DNA from: Rhodobacteraceae bacterium EL53
Lineage (GTDB): Bacteria; Pseudomonadota; Alphaproteobacteria; Rhodobacterales; Rhodobacteraceae
Reading direction: 5' to 3'
Assembly: GCA_900313015.1 (NCBI GenBank)
Contig: OMPR01000008.1
Coordinates: forward strand, 1-64,000
Length of the DNA: 64,000 nt
Both the position numbers and the translations under genes were made by a program. Every line of letters starts with the position of its first letter. The stretch's first letter is position 1. This document shows positions 47,470 to 56,885 of the stretch, one piece after another. The notes under the pieces were generated by a model, which saw nothing but the letters and a program-made list of their open reading frames with translations, did no database searches and had not been told where the DNA came from.

Positions 47470-48348
47470 ATGCGAAATCTCGACATCACAACTCTGCGGT
47501 CATTTGTGGCGGTGGCGGACAGTGGCGGCGTCACGCGGGCGGCTGGTTTTTTGAATTTGACCCAATCGGCAGTCTCCATGCAGCTTAAGCGGCTCGAAGA
47601 GCTGTTGGGACTGGAATTGCTGGATCGCACCGGGCGTGGCATTGCGCTAACCGCATCAGGGGATCAGTTGTTGGCCTATGCCCGGCGCATGGTGGCGCTG
47701 AATGATGAGGTGATTGGACGGCTGACAGATCAGGCGTTTGAAGGCGAGGTGGTCCTGGGCGTGCCCCACGATATCGTCTATCCCGCCATACCGCGCGTGC
47801 TAAAGCAGTTCAATGCGGCCTACCCACGGGTCAAAGTGCAACTGCTGTCCTCGCATTCTAAGTTGCTGAAAGAACAGTTCGAAAAGGGCGAGTGCGATAT
47901 TATTCTGACAACCGAGGCCAAATCATACCCTGGCTGCGAGACGATTTCAGAGCTGCCCTTGCGGTGGATCGGGGCGCCCGATGGTTCAGCCTGGCGGCAA
48001 CGCCCGTTGCGTTTGGCTTTGGGGCGGCGGTGTCTGTTCCGCTCGAACGTGATCGAGGCGCTGGATAACGCCGGAATTCCATGGGATTTGGCGGTCGAAA
48101 CTGAAAATGACCGCACGATCGAGGCGACTGTAAGTGCGGATCTAGCTATTCACGCAATGTTGGAGGGAACGGAACCTCCACATTTGGTGCAGATAGACGC
48201 AGGTGGGGTGTTGCCAGAATTGGCCGTCCACAAGATCAATCTGTATGCGCATGAAAACGGTAAGGGGCAGGTGACCGAGGCGCTGGTGCATATGGTGCGA
48301 GACAGTTTCCGTCTGTTGCGCGGGACACATCTGAAAGCGGTCAGCTGA
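47470..48348 (+). CDS. LysR-family regulator
   Basis: A 292-residue LysR regulator. The winged helix is LDITTLRSFVAVADSGGVTRAAGFLNLTQSAVSMQLKRLEELLGLELLDR, with an effector domain after residue 90 (VVLGVPHDIVYPAIPRVLKQF). ATG 47470 is chosen because AAGGA lies 8 bases upstream; GTG 47464 would be too close. It faces the DUF1127 gene. The effector is unknown. Confidence 0.87.
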   Translation: MRNLDITTLRSFVAVADSGGVTRAAGFLNLTQSAVSMQLKRLEELLGLELLDRTGRGIALTASGDQLLAYARRMVALNDEVIGRLTDQAFEGEVVLGVPHDIVYPAIPRVLKQFNAAYPRVKVQLLSSHSKLLKEQFEKGECDIILTTEAKSYPGCETISELPLRWIGAPDGSAWRQRPLRLALGRRCLFRSNVIEALDNAGIPWDLAVETENDRTIEATVSADLAIHAMLEGTEPPHLVQIDAGGVLPELAVHKINLYAHENGKGQVTEALVHMVRDSFRLLRGTHLKAVS

Positions 48349-48498
48349 AGGAGCTGGGATTGGGGGACCTCAAAACCGTTTGCATGTCGGTCCATAGAGA
48401 CCTCACCTTTGGTCCGTGGTCATTTGCCTGTAAGGGCCTTTCACGCCATGACCGGTTTAATGAATGGCGTGAGGAAATTTCGTGCCTGCCGGAGTTTG

Positions 48499-49455
48499 TT
48501 AGGGCGTAATGACCACCTTGCCCGTGGATTTGCGATCCTTGAGCAATTGCATTCCCTCAGCCACGCGATCCAATGGCAAGACATGCGAGATGTGGGGTTT
48601 GACCTTCCCCTCAAGATACCAGCCGATCAGGGTTTCAAAGCTGTTGCGAACCACTTCGGGGCGAAAGTTTAGGTATCCGCCGATGTAAAAGCCAATCACG
48701 GTCAGGTTTTTGACCAGTAGGTGGTTGGCGGGGATTTGGGGCACGTCACCGCCTGCGAACCCAATCGGGAGCAGTCGGCCTTCGGGATTGGTGGCGCGAA
48801 ACGCGGCTTTGAATACATCGCCCCCAATGGCGTCATACACTACATCGGCCCCGCCCAGTTCCTTGACCCGCGCACGCAGATCTTCGGAATCCTCAATCAG
48901 ATGATCAGCTCCGGCGGCTTTAGCCACAGCAAGCTTGTCTTGTCCGCGCGCGTGGGCAATGACGCGCGCGCCCAATAGCTTGCCTATTGCAACTGCGCTG
49001 AGGCCAACGCCACCCGCAGCGCCGGTCACCAAAAGGGTTTCACCGGGCTGTAAACGAGCTCGGTGATCAAGGGCCATGTGACTGGTCCCATAAGCGATCT
49101 GAAAGGCTGCGGCGTCTTCAAAACTCATGGCGTCGGGAAGGGGGACGCTGCGGTTCGCATCAAACACGCCTTGTTCAGCCAATCCACCCTGACCGGAATA
49201 GACAGCGATTCTATCTCCGATTGAGACTTGATGCACGTTAGAGCCGATTGCGTTTACCACGCCGGCAACTTCCATCCCTAGTGTAAAAGGCACCTCAGGG
49301 GTGTCCTGATAGGTTCCTTTTTGCATGAGGAGGTCTGCAAAGTTCAATCCGCAGGCCTTGATGTCGATACGTATTTGATCTGGTCCCGGTTCTGGGGTCG
49401 GTAATTCCACCAGGGCGGCAGCCTGATTTGATCCGAAAATGTGATAAGCTCGCAT
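48499..49455 (-). CDS. Zinc-independent quinone oxidoreductase (MDR family)
   Basis: A 318-residue medium-chain reductase. The N-terminal catalytic fold has ACGLNFADLLMQKGTYQ and LGMEVAGVV. The NADPH-binding Rossmann fold has VTGAAGGVGLSAVAIGKLLGA near residue 145. The structural zinc cysteines of alcohol dehydrogenases are absent, so it is a quinone oxidoreductase (Qor-like) enzyme. ATG 49455 follows GGGGA at 7 bases. Confidence 0.88.
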   Translation of the reverse strand: MRAYHIFGSNQAAALVELPTPEPGPDQIRIDIKACGLNFADLLMQKGTYQDTPEVPFTLGMEVAGVVNAIGSNVHQVSIGDRIAVYSGQGGLAEQGVFDANRSVPLPDAMSFEDAAAFQIAYGTSHMALDHRARLQPGETLLVTGAAGGVGLSAVAIGKLLGARVIAHARGQDKLAVAKAAGADHLIEDSEDLRARVKELGGADVVYDAIGGDVFKAAFRATNPEGRLLPIGFAGGDVPQIPANHLLVKNLTVIGFYIGGYLNFRPEVVRNSFETLIGWYLEGKVKPHISHVLPLDRVAEGMQLLKDRKSTGKVVITP

Positions 49456-49722
49456 CTGATTTCCCCTTTGTTTCCCGCGCATAAGCGGTCAAATATGATG
49501 TAAAGTCAAATGTCGTAAACTTCGGCTGATACTGGGATCGTTTCGGATCGAAGGGTGTCCGTGAAAATCTGAATACTTCAAAGGGTCAAAGGTTTGTGAA
49601 GTGCAACCACAAATATGTGTAGACCCAGCCGGAAACAACCGGGTTGAATTTAGGTGCGGTTTTCGTAATATATATAAAGTGGTGCGGTTCGGGTCGTGCT
49701 TTGGGAGTTTAGGGGAAATTTA

Positions 49723-49821
49723 ATGCCGTTCCTGCAAGTTGTGCAGAGCCGTGCCCAACGTGTTGAATCCCGGACGGTTGTCAGTGAAACAGAGGAGAAA
49801 ACCCATGACTCATCCGGTTGA
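49723..49821 (+). CDS. Possible 32-codon upstream ORF overlapping the XRE gene
   Basis: ATG 49723 has an AGGGGA ribosome site 6 bases upstream and opens MPFLQVVQSRAQRV. The frame ends at 49821, 17 bases inside the XRE gene in another frame. It could be a translated leader that couples or restrains XRE synthesis. There is no recognised homology, so it could be chance. Confidence 0.3.
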   Translation: MPFLQVVQSRAQRVESRTVVSETEEKTHDSSG

Positions 49822-50176
49822 TGTCCATGTGGGCAAACGTGTGCGACACCGTCGTTGGTTGATTGGCATGACCCAACAGCAACTTGCTGAACAGGTCGGT
49901 ATCAAGTTCCAGCAGATTCAGAAATATGAGACGGGTGCCAACCGCATTAGTGCATCACGGTTATGGGATATTGCCGACGCGCTAGACGTATCGGTCAGTT
50001 TCTTCTTTGAGGGTTTGGACGACACTGCCAAATCAGGATCCGGTAAGCCCGGTGTCCCTGCAGATCTGATGGGCGATAAAGAAGCGCTGGATCTGGTGCG
50101 GTCGTATTACGCGATCCCAGAAAATCAGCGCCGCCGGTTGTTTGAATTGGCCCGTGTTCTGAGTGATGTGGCCTGA
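49805..50176 (+). CDS. XRE-family helix-turn-helix regulator
   Basis: A 123-residue cytoplasmic regulator. Residues about 8-65 form a cro/C1 helix-turn-helix (VGKRVRHRRWLIGMTQQQLAEQVGIKFQQIQKYETGANRISASRLWDIA). A hydrophilic linker follows, then a short helical end. ATG 49805 follows AGGAG at 7 bases. This short XRE protein type is very common in Rhodobacteraceae. It is 50 bases from hisN and may be cotranscribed with it, though no functional link is known. Confidence 0.87.
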   Translation: MTHPVDVHVGKRVRHRRWLIGMTQQQLAEQVGIKFQQIQKYETGANRISASRLWDIADALDVSVSFFFEGLDDTAKSGSGKPGVPADLMGDKEALDLVRSYYAIPENQRRRLFELARVLSDVA

Positions 50177-50226
50177 TCAAGCCACAAGTACTTGAAATTT
50201 AGGTGTGCGAATGGCAATCGATTGAT

Positions 50227-51018
50227 ATGACATTTGCAAAGCTCACAGACCTCGAAGTTTTAGACAAAATGGCCGACGCTGCGCGTGCGGCCATTTTGCC
50301 GTTTTTCCGCCAAGCCGGATTAACTGCAGAAAACAAACTGGAAGCCGGTTTTGACCCTGTTACCGTGGCGGATCGGGCGGGCGAACTGGCGATGCGTGCT
50401 ATTTTGGCAGACCACCGACCTGAGGACGGGATTTGGGGTGAAGAATTCGGACAGACGCCGGGCCAATCGGGGCGCACTTGGGTGCTGGATCCCATTGATG
50501 GAACACGCGGGTTTATCAGCGGGACGCCAACTTGGGGTGTCTTGATCGCGTTGTCAGATGATACGGGGCCGATTTTAGGGGCGATTGACCAACCCTATAT
50601 TGGTGAGCGGTTCGTTGGGTCGCCCGAAGCGGCCCGTATGACCGGCCCTATGGGAATTCAGAACCTGACGACACGATCAGCAGCGCCGCTGAGCCAAGCG
50701 ATTGTTTTTACAACTTTCCCCGAAGTAGGCACCGCGGACGAAGGCGCTGCGTTTCATGCAGTTGCCCGACATGCCAAGCTAACACGCTATGGTATGGATT
50801 GTTATGCTTATGCATTGCTAGCATCCGGGCAAGTTGATCTTGTGATCGAGGCGGGGTTGAACGCCTATGATATACAAGGGCCCATTGCCGTTGTGCAGGC
50901 CGCAGGGGGGATTGTCACGGATTGGCAGGGCAGTCCGGCCCATATGGGTGGCCGCGCTATCGCTGCTGCCAACCCCGAGATCCATGCCGAGGCCTTAGAA
51001 ATCCTAAAGTCTTATTGA
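50227..51018 (+). CDS. hisN: Histidinol-phosphatase, inositol monophosphatase type (HisN)
   Basis: A 263-residue Mg-dependent phosphatase of the inositol monophosphatase superfamily. Metal-binding motifs are visible: WGEEFG (first Glu), WVLDPIDGTRGFISG (DPxDGT) near residue 84, and AYDIQGPIAVVQAAGG near 213. In alphaproteobacteria this family most often is HisN, which dephosphorylates histidinol phosphate in histidine synthesis; the substrate is inferred. ATG 50227 is chosen for family length; the ribosome site is weak. Confidence 0.8.
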   Translation: MTFAKLTDLEVLDKMADAARAAILPFFRQAGLTAENKLEAGFDPVTVADRAGELAMRAILADHRPEDGIWGEEFGQTPGQSGRTWVLDPIDGTRGFISGTPTWGVLIALSDDTGPILGAIDQPYIGERFVGSPEAARMTGPMGIQNLTTRSAAPLSQAIVFTTFPEVGTADEGAAFHAVARHAKLTRYGMDCYAYALLASGQVDLVIEAGLNAYDIQGPIAVVQAAGGIVTDWQGSPAHMGGRAIAAANPEIHAEALEILKSY

Positions 51019-51137
51019 GAGACTTGAGGGGCAAGCCTTAAGGGTGTAAACACTTCAAAAGTGTTGGTTCTTTCTCCCGTTTTCCACTGACACGCGATCA
51101 CTTCGTTATGAGACGGGCATAAAGCGGAGTGACCGGC

Positions 51138-52472
51138 ATGTCCGAAATCCTGATAAAGAATGCGCATACGATCCTAACAATGGATGAGACCCGCCGCGAA
51201 TTGGCAGGGGCAGACCTGTTGATCCGTGGTGGTGTGATCGTTGCCGTAGGGCACGGCCTGACAACAGCGGGGCAGGTGGTTGATGCAGCGGGTTGTGTTG
51301 TTACGCCCGGTTTGGTGAACACGCACCATCATCTGTACCAATCTCTGACGCGCGCTGTGCCTGGCGGGCAGGATGCATTGCTGTTTGGTTGGTTGCAGAC
51401 ACTCTATCCGATCTGGTCGCGCTTTGGTCCTGAAGAGATGTATATCTCGGCCCAGATCGGTTTGTCGGAATTGGCTTTGTCGGGATGCACACTCAGCTCG
51501 GATCACCTGTATCTCTATCCCAACGGATCTCGATTGGACGACACTATCGCGGCGGCCTCAGAGTTGGGGTTGCGGTTTCACCCGACGCGGGGCGCGATGA
51601 GCATTGGCGAAAGCGATGGTGGCTTGCCTCCTGACAGTTTGGTTGAACAGGAAACCGCGATTTTGGAGGATTCGATCCGCGTTATTGATGCGTTCCATAA
51701 TCCGTCTGAGGGATCCATGTGCCGGGTGGGCCTTGCACCGTGTTCGCCGTTTTCGGTCAGTCGCGAGTTAATGCGAGACGCGGCGATTTTGGCGCGGGAC
51801 AAAGGTGTGATGTTGCACACTCATCTTGCTGAAAACGAAGAAGATATCGCGTATTCACTCGCTAATTTTGGCTGTCGTCCGGGGCAATATGCCGAAGATC
51901 TGGGATGGACCGGTTCGGATGTCTGGCACGCCCATTGTGTCAAGTTGGACGGGCAAGAGATTGACCTGTTTGCACGCAGTAAGACCGGTGTGGCCCACTG
52001 CCCCTGTTCGAATTGCCGGCTCGGCAGCGGTATTGCACCCGTTCGTGCAATGCGGGACGCGGGGGTGCCGGTTGGGCTGGGTGTGGATGGGTCCGCCAGT
52101 AATGACAGCGGCAATCTGATCGCCGAGGCGCGGCAATCAATGCTTTTGCAACGTGTCGCCAACGGGGCCGATGCAATGTCCGCGCGCGAGGCGTTAGAGA
52201 TCGCAACACGGGGCGGCGCGGACGTGTTGAACCGCCCAGATTGCGGGCGGCTAGAAGTGGGCAAGCGCGCAGATGTTGCGATGTGGGATGTTACAGGTAT
52301 CGACAGCGCGGGCAGTTGGGATCCAGCAGCGTTACTGCTAGCCGGGCCAACGCGGGTGAAGCATCTGTTTGTTGAGGGGCGTCAGGTGGTCAATGCGGGG
52401 CAGATTGCGACGATTGATCTGCCGCGTGTGATTGAACGCCAGACCCAATTGGCGCAAGCGTTGCAATCTTAA
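51138..52472 (+). CDS. 8-oxoguanine deaminase-type amidohydrolase
   Basis: A 444-residue amidohydrolase with the TIM-barrel metal site: NTHHHLYQS near residue 62, the HTHLAE strand near 232, an HxH-type WHAHCV, and the terminal Asp in GLGVDGSASNDSGN. The sequence resembles the AtzB/8-oxoguanine deaminase group (PA0142 type), which converts 8-oxoguanine to urate. ATG 51138 follows GGAG at 8 bases; GTG 51129 is rejected. The convergent guanine deaminase 14 bases away supports a purine role. Confidence 0.82.
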   Translation: MSEILIKNAHTILTMDETRRELAGADLLIRGGVIVAVGHGLTTAGQVVDAAGCVVTPGLVNTHHHLYQSLTRAVPGGQDALLFGWLQTLYPIWSRFGPEEMYISAQIGLSELALSGCTLSSDHLYLYPNGSRLDDTIAAASELGLRFHPTRGAMSIGESDGGLPPDSLVEQETAILEDSIRVIDAFHNPSEGSMCRVGLAPCSPFSVSRELMRDAAILARDKGVMLHTHLAENEEDIAYSLANFGCRPGQYAEDLGWTGSDVWHAHCVKLDGQEIDLFARSKTGVAHCPCSNCRLGSGIAPVRAMRDAGVPVGLGVDGSASNDSGNLIAEARQSMLLQRVANGADAMSAREALEIATRGGADVLNRPDCGRLEVGKRADVAMWDVTGIDSAGSWDPAALLLAGPTRVKHLFVEGRQVVNAGQIATIDLPRVIERQTQLAQALQS

Positions 52473-52486
52473 CGTTGCAAAAAGGA

Positions 52487-53770
52487 TCAGCGGCGTTTGC
52501 CGTTGATCCAAACCTCGGTTATTGCGCGGTCATCGCCCATCATGATGGTCGGGAAGATCGCCTCCCATAGATCTGATGCGCGATCTGAACGCTGGGAGAT
52601 TGCAGGGGTGGAAGCAAGGTCAAGCACCACCAGATCCGCCTCTTTCCCCGGTGCGATATTGCCGATCACATCATCCATGTGCAGCGCGCGGGCCGACCCA
52701 ACGGTTGCCAACCACAGCAATTGCGCCGCGTGCATGGGTGTGCCGCGCAATTGGCCGATTTCGTAAGCAGCAGCCATGGTGCGCAACATCGAAAAGCTGG
52801 AGCCGCCGCCTGTGTCCGTGGCCAACCCGATCCGGTGCCCGTCGGCCATCAACCCGGTCATGTCGAACAGGCCCGAGCCAATGAAGGTGTTTGAGGTTGG
52901 ACAATGCACCAGCGCAGCGTCATGTTCGCGCAGGCGGTCGCGCTCGCGTTGTTCCAGATGGATGGCGTGCCCATAGAGACCGCGCCTGCCTAATAGCCCG
53001 TAGGTTTCGTAGGTGTCCAGATAATCCCTCGCATTGGGAAACAGGGACTTAACCCATGCAATTTCATCGGTTTGTTCGCTGAGGTGGGTTTGCATCAAGC
53101 AATCGGGATGTTCGGCCCATAGCGCGCCCATAGCCTCGAGCTGTTCGATAGTTGAAGTGGGCGAGAAACGGGGCGTGATTGCGTAGGACAATCGATCAAC
53201 CCCGTGCCATTTATCCAGCAAAGTCTTGGAGTGATCATAGGAGGATTGAGCCGTGTCGCGCAGCCCTTCGGGTGCATTGCGGTCCATACAGGTTTTGCCT
53301 GTCACCACCCGTTGGCTCCGGGACTGCGCCGCGGTGAAAAAGGCATCAACGCTGGCGGGATGAATGGTGGCAAAGCTGCACATGGTGGTGGTGCCGTGGG
53401 CCGCGGTCAGGTCGAGATAGCGGTTGGCGATCTCTTCCGCATAGGCGCTATCTGCAAACCGCATCTCTTCGGGAAAGGTATAGGTGTTGAGCCAGTCGAT
53501 CAGGCGTTTACCCCAACTGGCGATCATGGCGGTTTGTGGGAAATGCACATGAGCATCAACAAAGCCTGCCAGAATGACGCGATTGCCGTGATCGATTACA
53601 TTAGCCTGAGGATAGGCAGCGCGCAGGTCATCAAAGGATCCGACGGCGGCAATGATGTGGTCTGAGATCACCAGTGCTTCGTCCTGCTGTGTTGCCGCCA
53701 CTGGATCGCCGTCAAAAGGCGAGTTGGAAAAGGACAAAATCCGTCCCTTGAGGAGTGTTTGCATCGCCAT
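52487..53770 (-). CDS. guaD: Guanine deaminase
   Basis: A 427-residue zinc amidohydrolase that turns guanine into xanthine. The metal site VDAHVHFPQ is near residue 75; MQTHLSE, the conserved MCSFATIH, VHCPTSNTFIGSG and ATDTGGGSSF are all present, a guanine deaminase signature. The length is as expected. ATG 53770 (MAMQTLLKGR) follows AAGGG at 6 bases; ATG 53764 is an alternative. It converges with the 8-oxoguanine deaminase-like gene. Confidence 0.88.
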   Translation of the reverse strand: MAMQTLLKGRILSFSNSPFDGDPVAATQQDEALVISDHIIAAVGSFDDLRAAYPQANVIDHGNRVILAGFVDAHVHFPQTAMIASWGKRLIDWLNTYTFPEEMRFADSAYAEEIANRYLDLTAAHGTTTMCSFATIHPASVDAFFTAAQSRSQRVVTGKTCMDRNAPEGLRDTAQSSYDHSKTLLDKWHGVDRLSYAITPRFSPTSTIEQLEAMGALWAEHPDCLMQTHLSEQTDEIAWVKSLFPNARDYLDTYETYGLLGRRGLYGHAIHLEQRERDRLREHDAALVHCPTSNTFIGSGLFDMTGLMADGHRIGLATDTGGGSSFSMLRTMAAAYEIGQLRGTPMHAAQLLWLATVGSARALHMDDVIGNIAPGKEADLVVLDLASTPAISQRSDRASDLWEAIFPTIMMGDDRAITEVWINGKRR

Positions 53771-53908
53771 TTTCAGCCCTTTGGTGCCCGTCAATCAGAA
53801 GGTCGTAGAATAACGATGCAGTTGGTTTGGGTAAATTGCGCTATTGTCATTGTTTTCCGGTAGCAGCTTCTACTATTTTGCGCCCAATCCAACCCCGGAG
53901 GCAGGCGC

Positions 53909-55300
53909 ATGACCACAGGTATTCACAACGTTGATCCCGACGATGTGCGCGATGACGATGCCTATGAGCTGGATCGCAAGCAAGTTGCCGCGATCCTTTA
54001 TGCCGTTGACGTAGACGACCGCGCCAAGCTGACCGAGCTGTTGGATCATTTGCATGCGGCAGATATCGCCGACCTTTTGGAGCAGATCAACTCGTTTGAC
54101 CGAGCTCGGTTGTTGCGGCTCTATGATCGTGAGTTTGACGGGGATATCCTGTCGGAACTGGACGAGAGCATCCGTGAAGAGGTGATCGAGGTTCTGAACC
54201 CTGCGGTTCTGGCCGAGGCGGTGCGCGACCTCGACAGTGATGATGTTGTCGATTTGGTCGAGGATCTGGAGGAACCGCAGCAAGAAGCGATTCTTGAGGT
54301 TCTAGAAGACGCTGACCGGGTTGCGGTTGAACAGGCGCTGAGTTATCCGGACAATTCTGCCGGGCGCTTGATGCAGCGCGAAGTAGTAATGGCGCCCGAA
54401 CACTGGAATGTCGGTCAGATCATTGATTTCATGAGGGAATCAGACGATCTTCCGGAGCAGTTTTACCATGTGGTTTTGGTCGATCCTCGGCTGCATCCAT
54501 CCGCAAACGTCACCCTGGGCAAAATCATGGGCGCGCCACGGGATGCGATGTTGGCTGATTTGGCCGAAGAGACGTTTCAGATCATTCCTGTTGAGCAGGA
54601 TGAAGAAGACGTGGCTTATGCATTCAACCAGTATCACCTCATTTCTGCACCTGTGGTGGATGATGAAGGGCGTTTGGTCGGGGCCATCACGATTGATGAC
54701 GCGATGGCCGTTCTGGATGACGAACACGAGGAAGATATATTGCGCTTGGCGGGGGTTGGCGAAAGCAACCTGTCGGATTCAGTGGTTGAGACGGCGAAGC
54801 AACGTCTGCCGTGGTTGGCTGTAAATTTGGCGACTGCCATTTTGGCATCTTTGGTTATTTCGATTTTTGACAAGACGATTTCGAACTTCGTGGCGCTTGC
54901 GGTTTTGATGCCCATTGTTGCGTCTATGGGTGGCAATGCGGGGACTCAAAGCTTGACTGTTGCCGTGCGCGCACTGGCGACACGCGATCTGACTGGGTCA
55001 AACCTGTGGCGGGTTATCCGGCGTGAGGTGATGGTGGGTGTCGCCAATGGGTTTATCTTTGCCATCGTGATGGGCGTGATCGGATGGGCGTGGTTTGGTT
55101 TGCCATTATTGGGACTGGTGATCGCCGCCGCAATGGTGGTCAATTTGGTCGTTGCCGCGCTCGCAGGGACGGGCATTCCTGTGATTTTGGAGAAAGTGGG
55201 CGTAGATCCAGCGTTGGCCTCTGGTACATTTGTGACGACAGTGACGGATGTGGTTGGATTTTTTGCTTTCCTTGGCCTTGCGGCCGCAGTGTTGATCTAG
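53909..55300 (+). CDS. mgtE: Magnesium transporter MgtE
   Basis: A 463-residue magnesium channel. The cytoplasmic N domain (residues about 20-135, with ADIADLLEQINSFDRARLLRLY) and the paired CBS domains (to about residue 270) close the channel when Mg is high. Five membrane helices follow, with MGGNAGTQSLTVAVRAL near residue 345 forming the pore. GGAGG at 7 bases supports ATG 53909. The cyclo-ligase gene is 9 bases downstream, suggesting cotranscription. Confidence 0.94.
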   Translation: MTTGIHNVDPDDVRDDDAYELDRKQVAAILYAVDVDDRAKLTELLDHLHAADIADLLEQINSFDRARLLRLYDREFDGDILSELDESIREEVIEVLNPAVLAEAVRDLDSDDVVDLVEDLEEPQQEAILEVLEDADRVAVEQALSYPDNSAGRLMQREVVMAPEHWNVGQIIDFMRESDDLPEQFYHVVLVDPRLHPSANVTLGKIMGAPRDAMLADLAEETFQIIPVEQDEEDVAYAFNQYHLISAPVVDDEGRLVGAITIDDAMAVLDDEHEEDILRLAGVGESNLSDSVVETAKQRLPWLAVNLATAILASLVISIFDKTISNFVALAVLMPIVASMGGNAGTQSLTVAVRALATRDLTGSNLWRVIRREVMVGVANGFIFAIVMGVIGWAWFGLPLLGLVIAAAMVVNLVVAALAGTGIPVILEKVGVDPALASGTFVTTVTDVVGFFAFLGLAAAVLI

Positions 55301-55309
55301 GAGCACCAC

Positions 55310-55867
55310 ATGACCGATCTGACGGACATCAAAGCGCAGTCGCGTAAGGATGGGTTTGCGCGACGCAAGGCTGCGTTTGATACGCGACTGCCGGGCATGG
55401 CGGGACGGTTGTCTGAAATCCTTGCAGGGTATCGGGGCGTTCCTTTGTCGGGTTACATGCCGATCCGAACAGAGATTGATCCGATTGCGGCGATGGCTGA
55501 GGCGTCCGCTTATGGGCCTGTTGGTGTTCCGGTCATTCAAGCCGCAGGACAGCCGTTGAAGTTTTCAACATGGAGCCCAGAAGGCGTACTGAAAGATGGA
55601 CCTTTTGGGGCCAAAGTCCCTGAGGTTGATGATTTCTTTGAACCTGAAATTCTGATCGTGCCGATGGTGGCCTTTGATCGGACGGGTGGACGGCTTGGTT
55701 ATGGCGGCGGTTTTTATGATCGCACGTTGGAAGGGTTACGGGCGAAACGAGCCACATTGGCGATTGGATTTGCCTTTGACGCACAAGAGGCGGATGGCTT
55801 GCCCCTAGAACCGACAGACCAGCAGTTGGATATGTTGGTGACCGAAAGCCGTGTGTTGACCTTCTGA
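55310..55867 (+). CDS. 5-formyltetrahydrofolate cyclo-ligase
   Basis: A 185-residue enzyme that uses ATP to turn 5-formyl-THF into 5,10-methenyl-THF. The C-terminal motif RLGYGGGFYDRTLE binds ATP and Mg, and ILIVPMVAFDRTG is the preceding family block. AGGAG lies 6 bases before ATG 55310. It follows mgtE and precedes the phosphodiesterase gene. The following 131 bases show no recognisable 6S RNA. Confidence 0.93.
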   Translation: MTDLTDIKAQSRKDGFARRKAAFDTRLPGMAGRLSEILAGYRGVPLSGYMPIRTEIDPIAAMAEASAYGPVGVPVIQAAGQPLKFSTWSPEGVLKDGPFGAKVPEVDDFFEPEILIVPMVAFDRTGGRLGYGGGFYDRTLEGLRAKRATLAIGFAFDAQEADGLPLEPTDQQLDMLVTESRVLTF

Positions 55868-55998
55868 TCTGACCCTGTGCGCATTTTTTGTGCGTGGATC
55901 ATGTTAAAGGCTTTGCGCAGCAACACTTGGACGCGGTTATTGCCGCATTAGGCGATTAAGACTTGTGACATGGTGGTCCCCCGCATACGACCATCGGC

Positions 55999-56811
55999 AT
56001 GAGGATCTTGTTTCTAGGCGATGTTATGGGGCGTGCGGGACGCACGGCCATAAGCGAGCACCTGCCGCGTCTGCGCAAAGACTGGCGGTTGGATTTTGTT
56101 GTAGTGAATGGCGAAAATGCCAGCAACGGCATGGGGTTATCGGGCGAGCATGCCAAAACTCTGCTGGATGCCGGGGCCGATTGCCTGACGCTGGGCGACC
56201 ATGCGTTTGATCAGAAAGACATGCTGCAGTTCATTGAAAAAGAGCAGCGCATCATCCGGCCGGTGAATTTTGCAAAGAACGCACCGGGTAAAGGGTACCG
56301 GTTGTTCAAGGCCCCCTGTGGGCGCAAGGTTCTGGTGCTTCAGGTACTCGGGCAGGTGTTCATGAAACGTGCCTTTGATGATCCGTTTTCGGCAATCGAA
56401 CCAATCCTGAAATCCCATCCACGTGGTGGGTTGGCGCAGGCAATCATCGTTGATGTACATTGCGAGGCGACTTCGGAAAAGATGGCGATGGGGCATTATT
56501 GCGATGGCCGTGCCAGCCTTGTGGTTGGCACGCACACGCACGTTCCTACTGCGGATGCGATGGTATTGCCCGGTGGCACTGGCTATCTGAGCGATGCTGG
56601 CATGTGCGGGGATTACAACTCGGTCATTGGGATGGAGAAGAGCGAACCGATGCGGCGCTTTATCACTGGTATGCCCAAATCCCGGTTTACGCCTGCGACG
56701 GGTGAAGCGACCCTTTCTGGCGTATTTGTGGATACTGATGACCGGACGGGTGAAGCCAAAAAAATCAGCATGGTGCGAATTGGCGGGCGATTGCAACAGT
56801 CTGCGCCCTGA
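55999..56811 (+). CDS. YmdB-family metallophosphodiesterase (TIGR00282)
   Basis: A 270-residue calcineurin-like phosphodiesterase. The metal-binding motifs run GDVMGRAGR near residue 7, NGENASNG near 37, LGDHAFDQ and VGTHTHVPTAD near 178. Relatives hydrolyse 2,3-cyclic nucleotides and affect RNA turnover and developmental choices. The length and motif order match the family. No operon partner is clear. Confidence 0.9.
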   Translation: MRILFLGDVMGRAGRTAISEHLPRLRKDWRLDFVVVNGENASNGMGLSGEHAKTLLDAGADCLTLGDHAFDQKDMLQFIEKEQRIIRPVNFAKNAPGKGYRLFKAPCGRKVLVLQVLGQVFMKRAFDDPFSAIEPILKSHPRGGLAQAIIVDVHCEATSEKMAMGHYCDGRASLVVGTHTHVPTADAMVLPGGTGYLSDAGMCGDYNSVIGMEKSEPMRRFITGMPKSRFTPATGEATLSGVFVDTDDRTGEAKKISMVRIGGRLQQSAP

Positions 56812-56885
56812 TCTGGCTTGTTCACCCGGGGCAGATCAGCAAAGCTATAGGTCCTGATACTTACGATAGGGCACGACAGACCTAA

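Noticed and set aside
55868-55998. 6S RNA next to the 5-formyl-THF cyclo-ligase gene
   Set aside because: The neighbourhood is typical, but 131 bases without a long helix or bubble do not fit 6S RNA.
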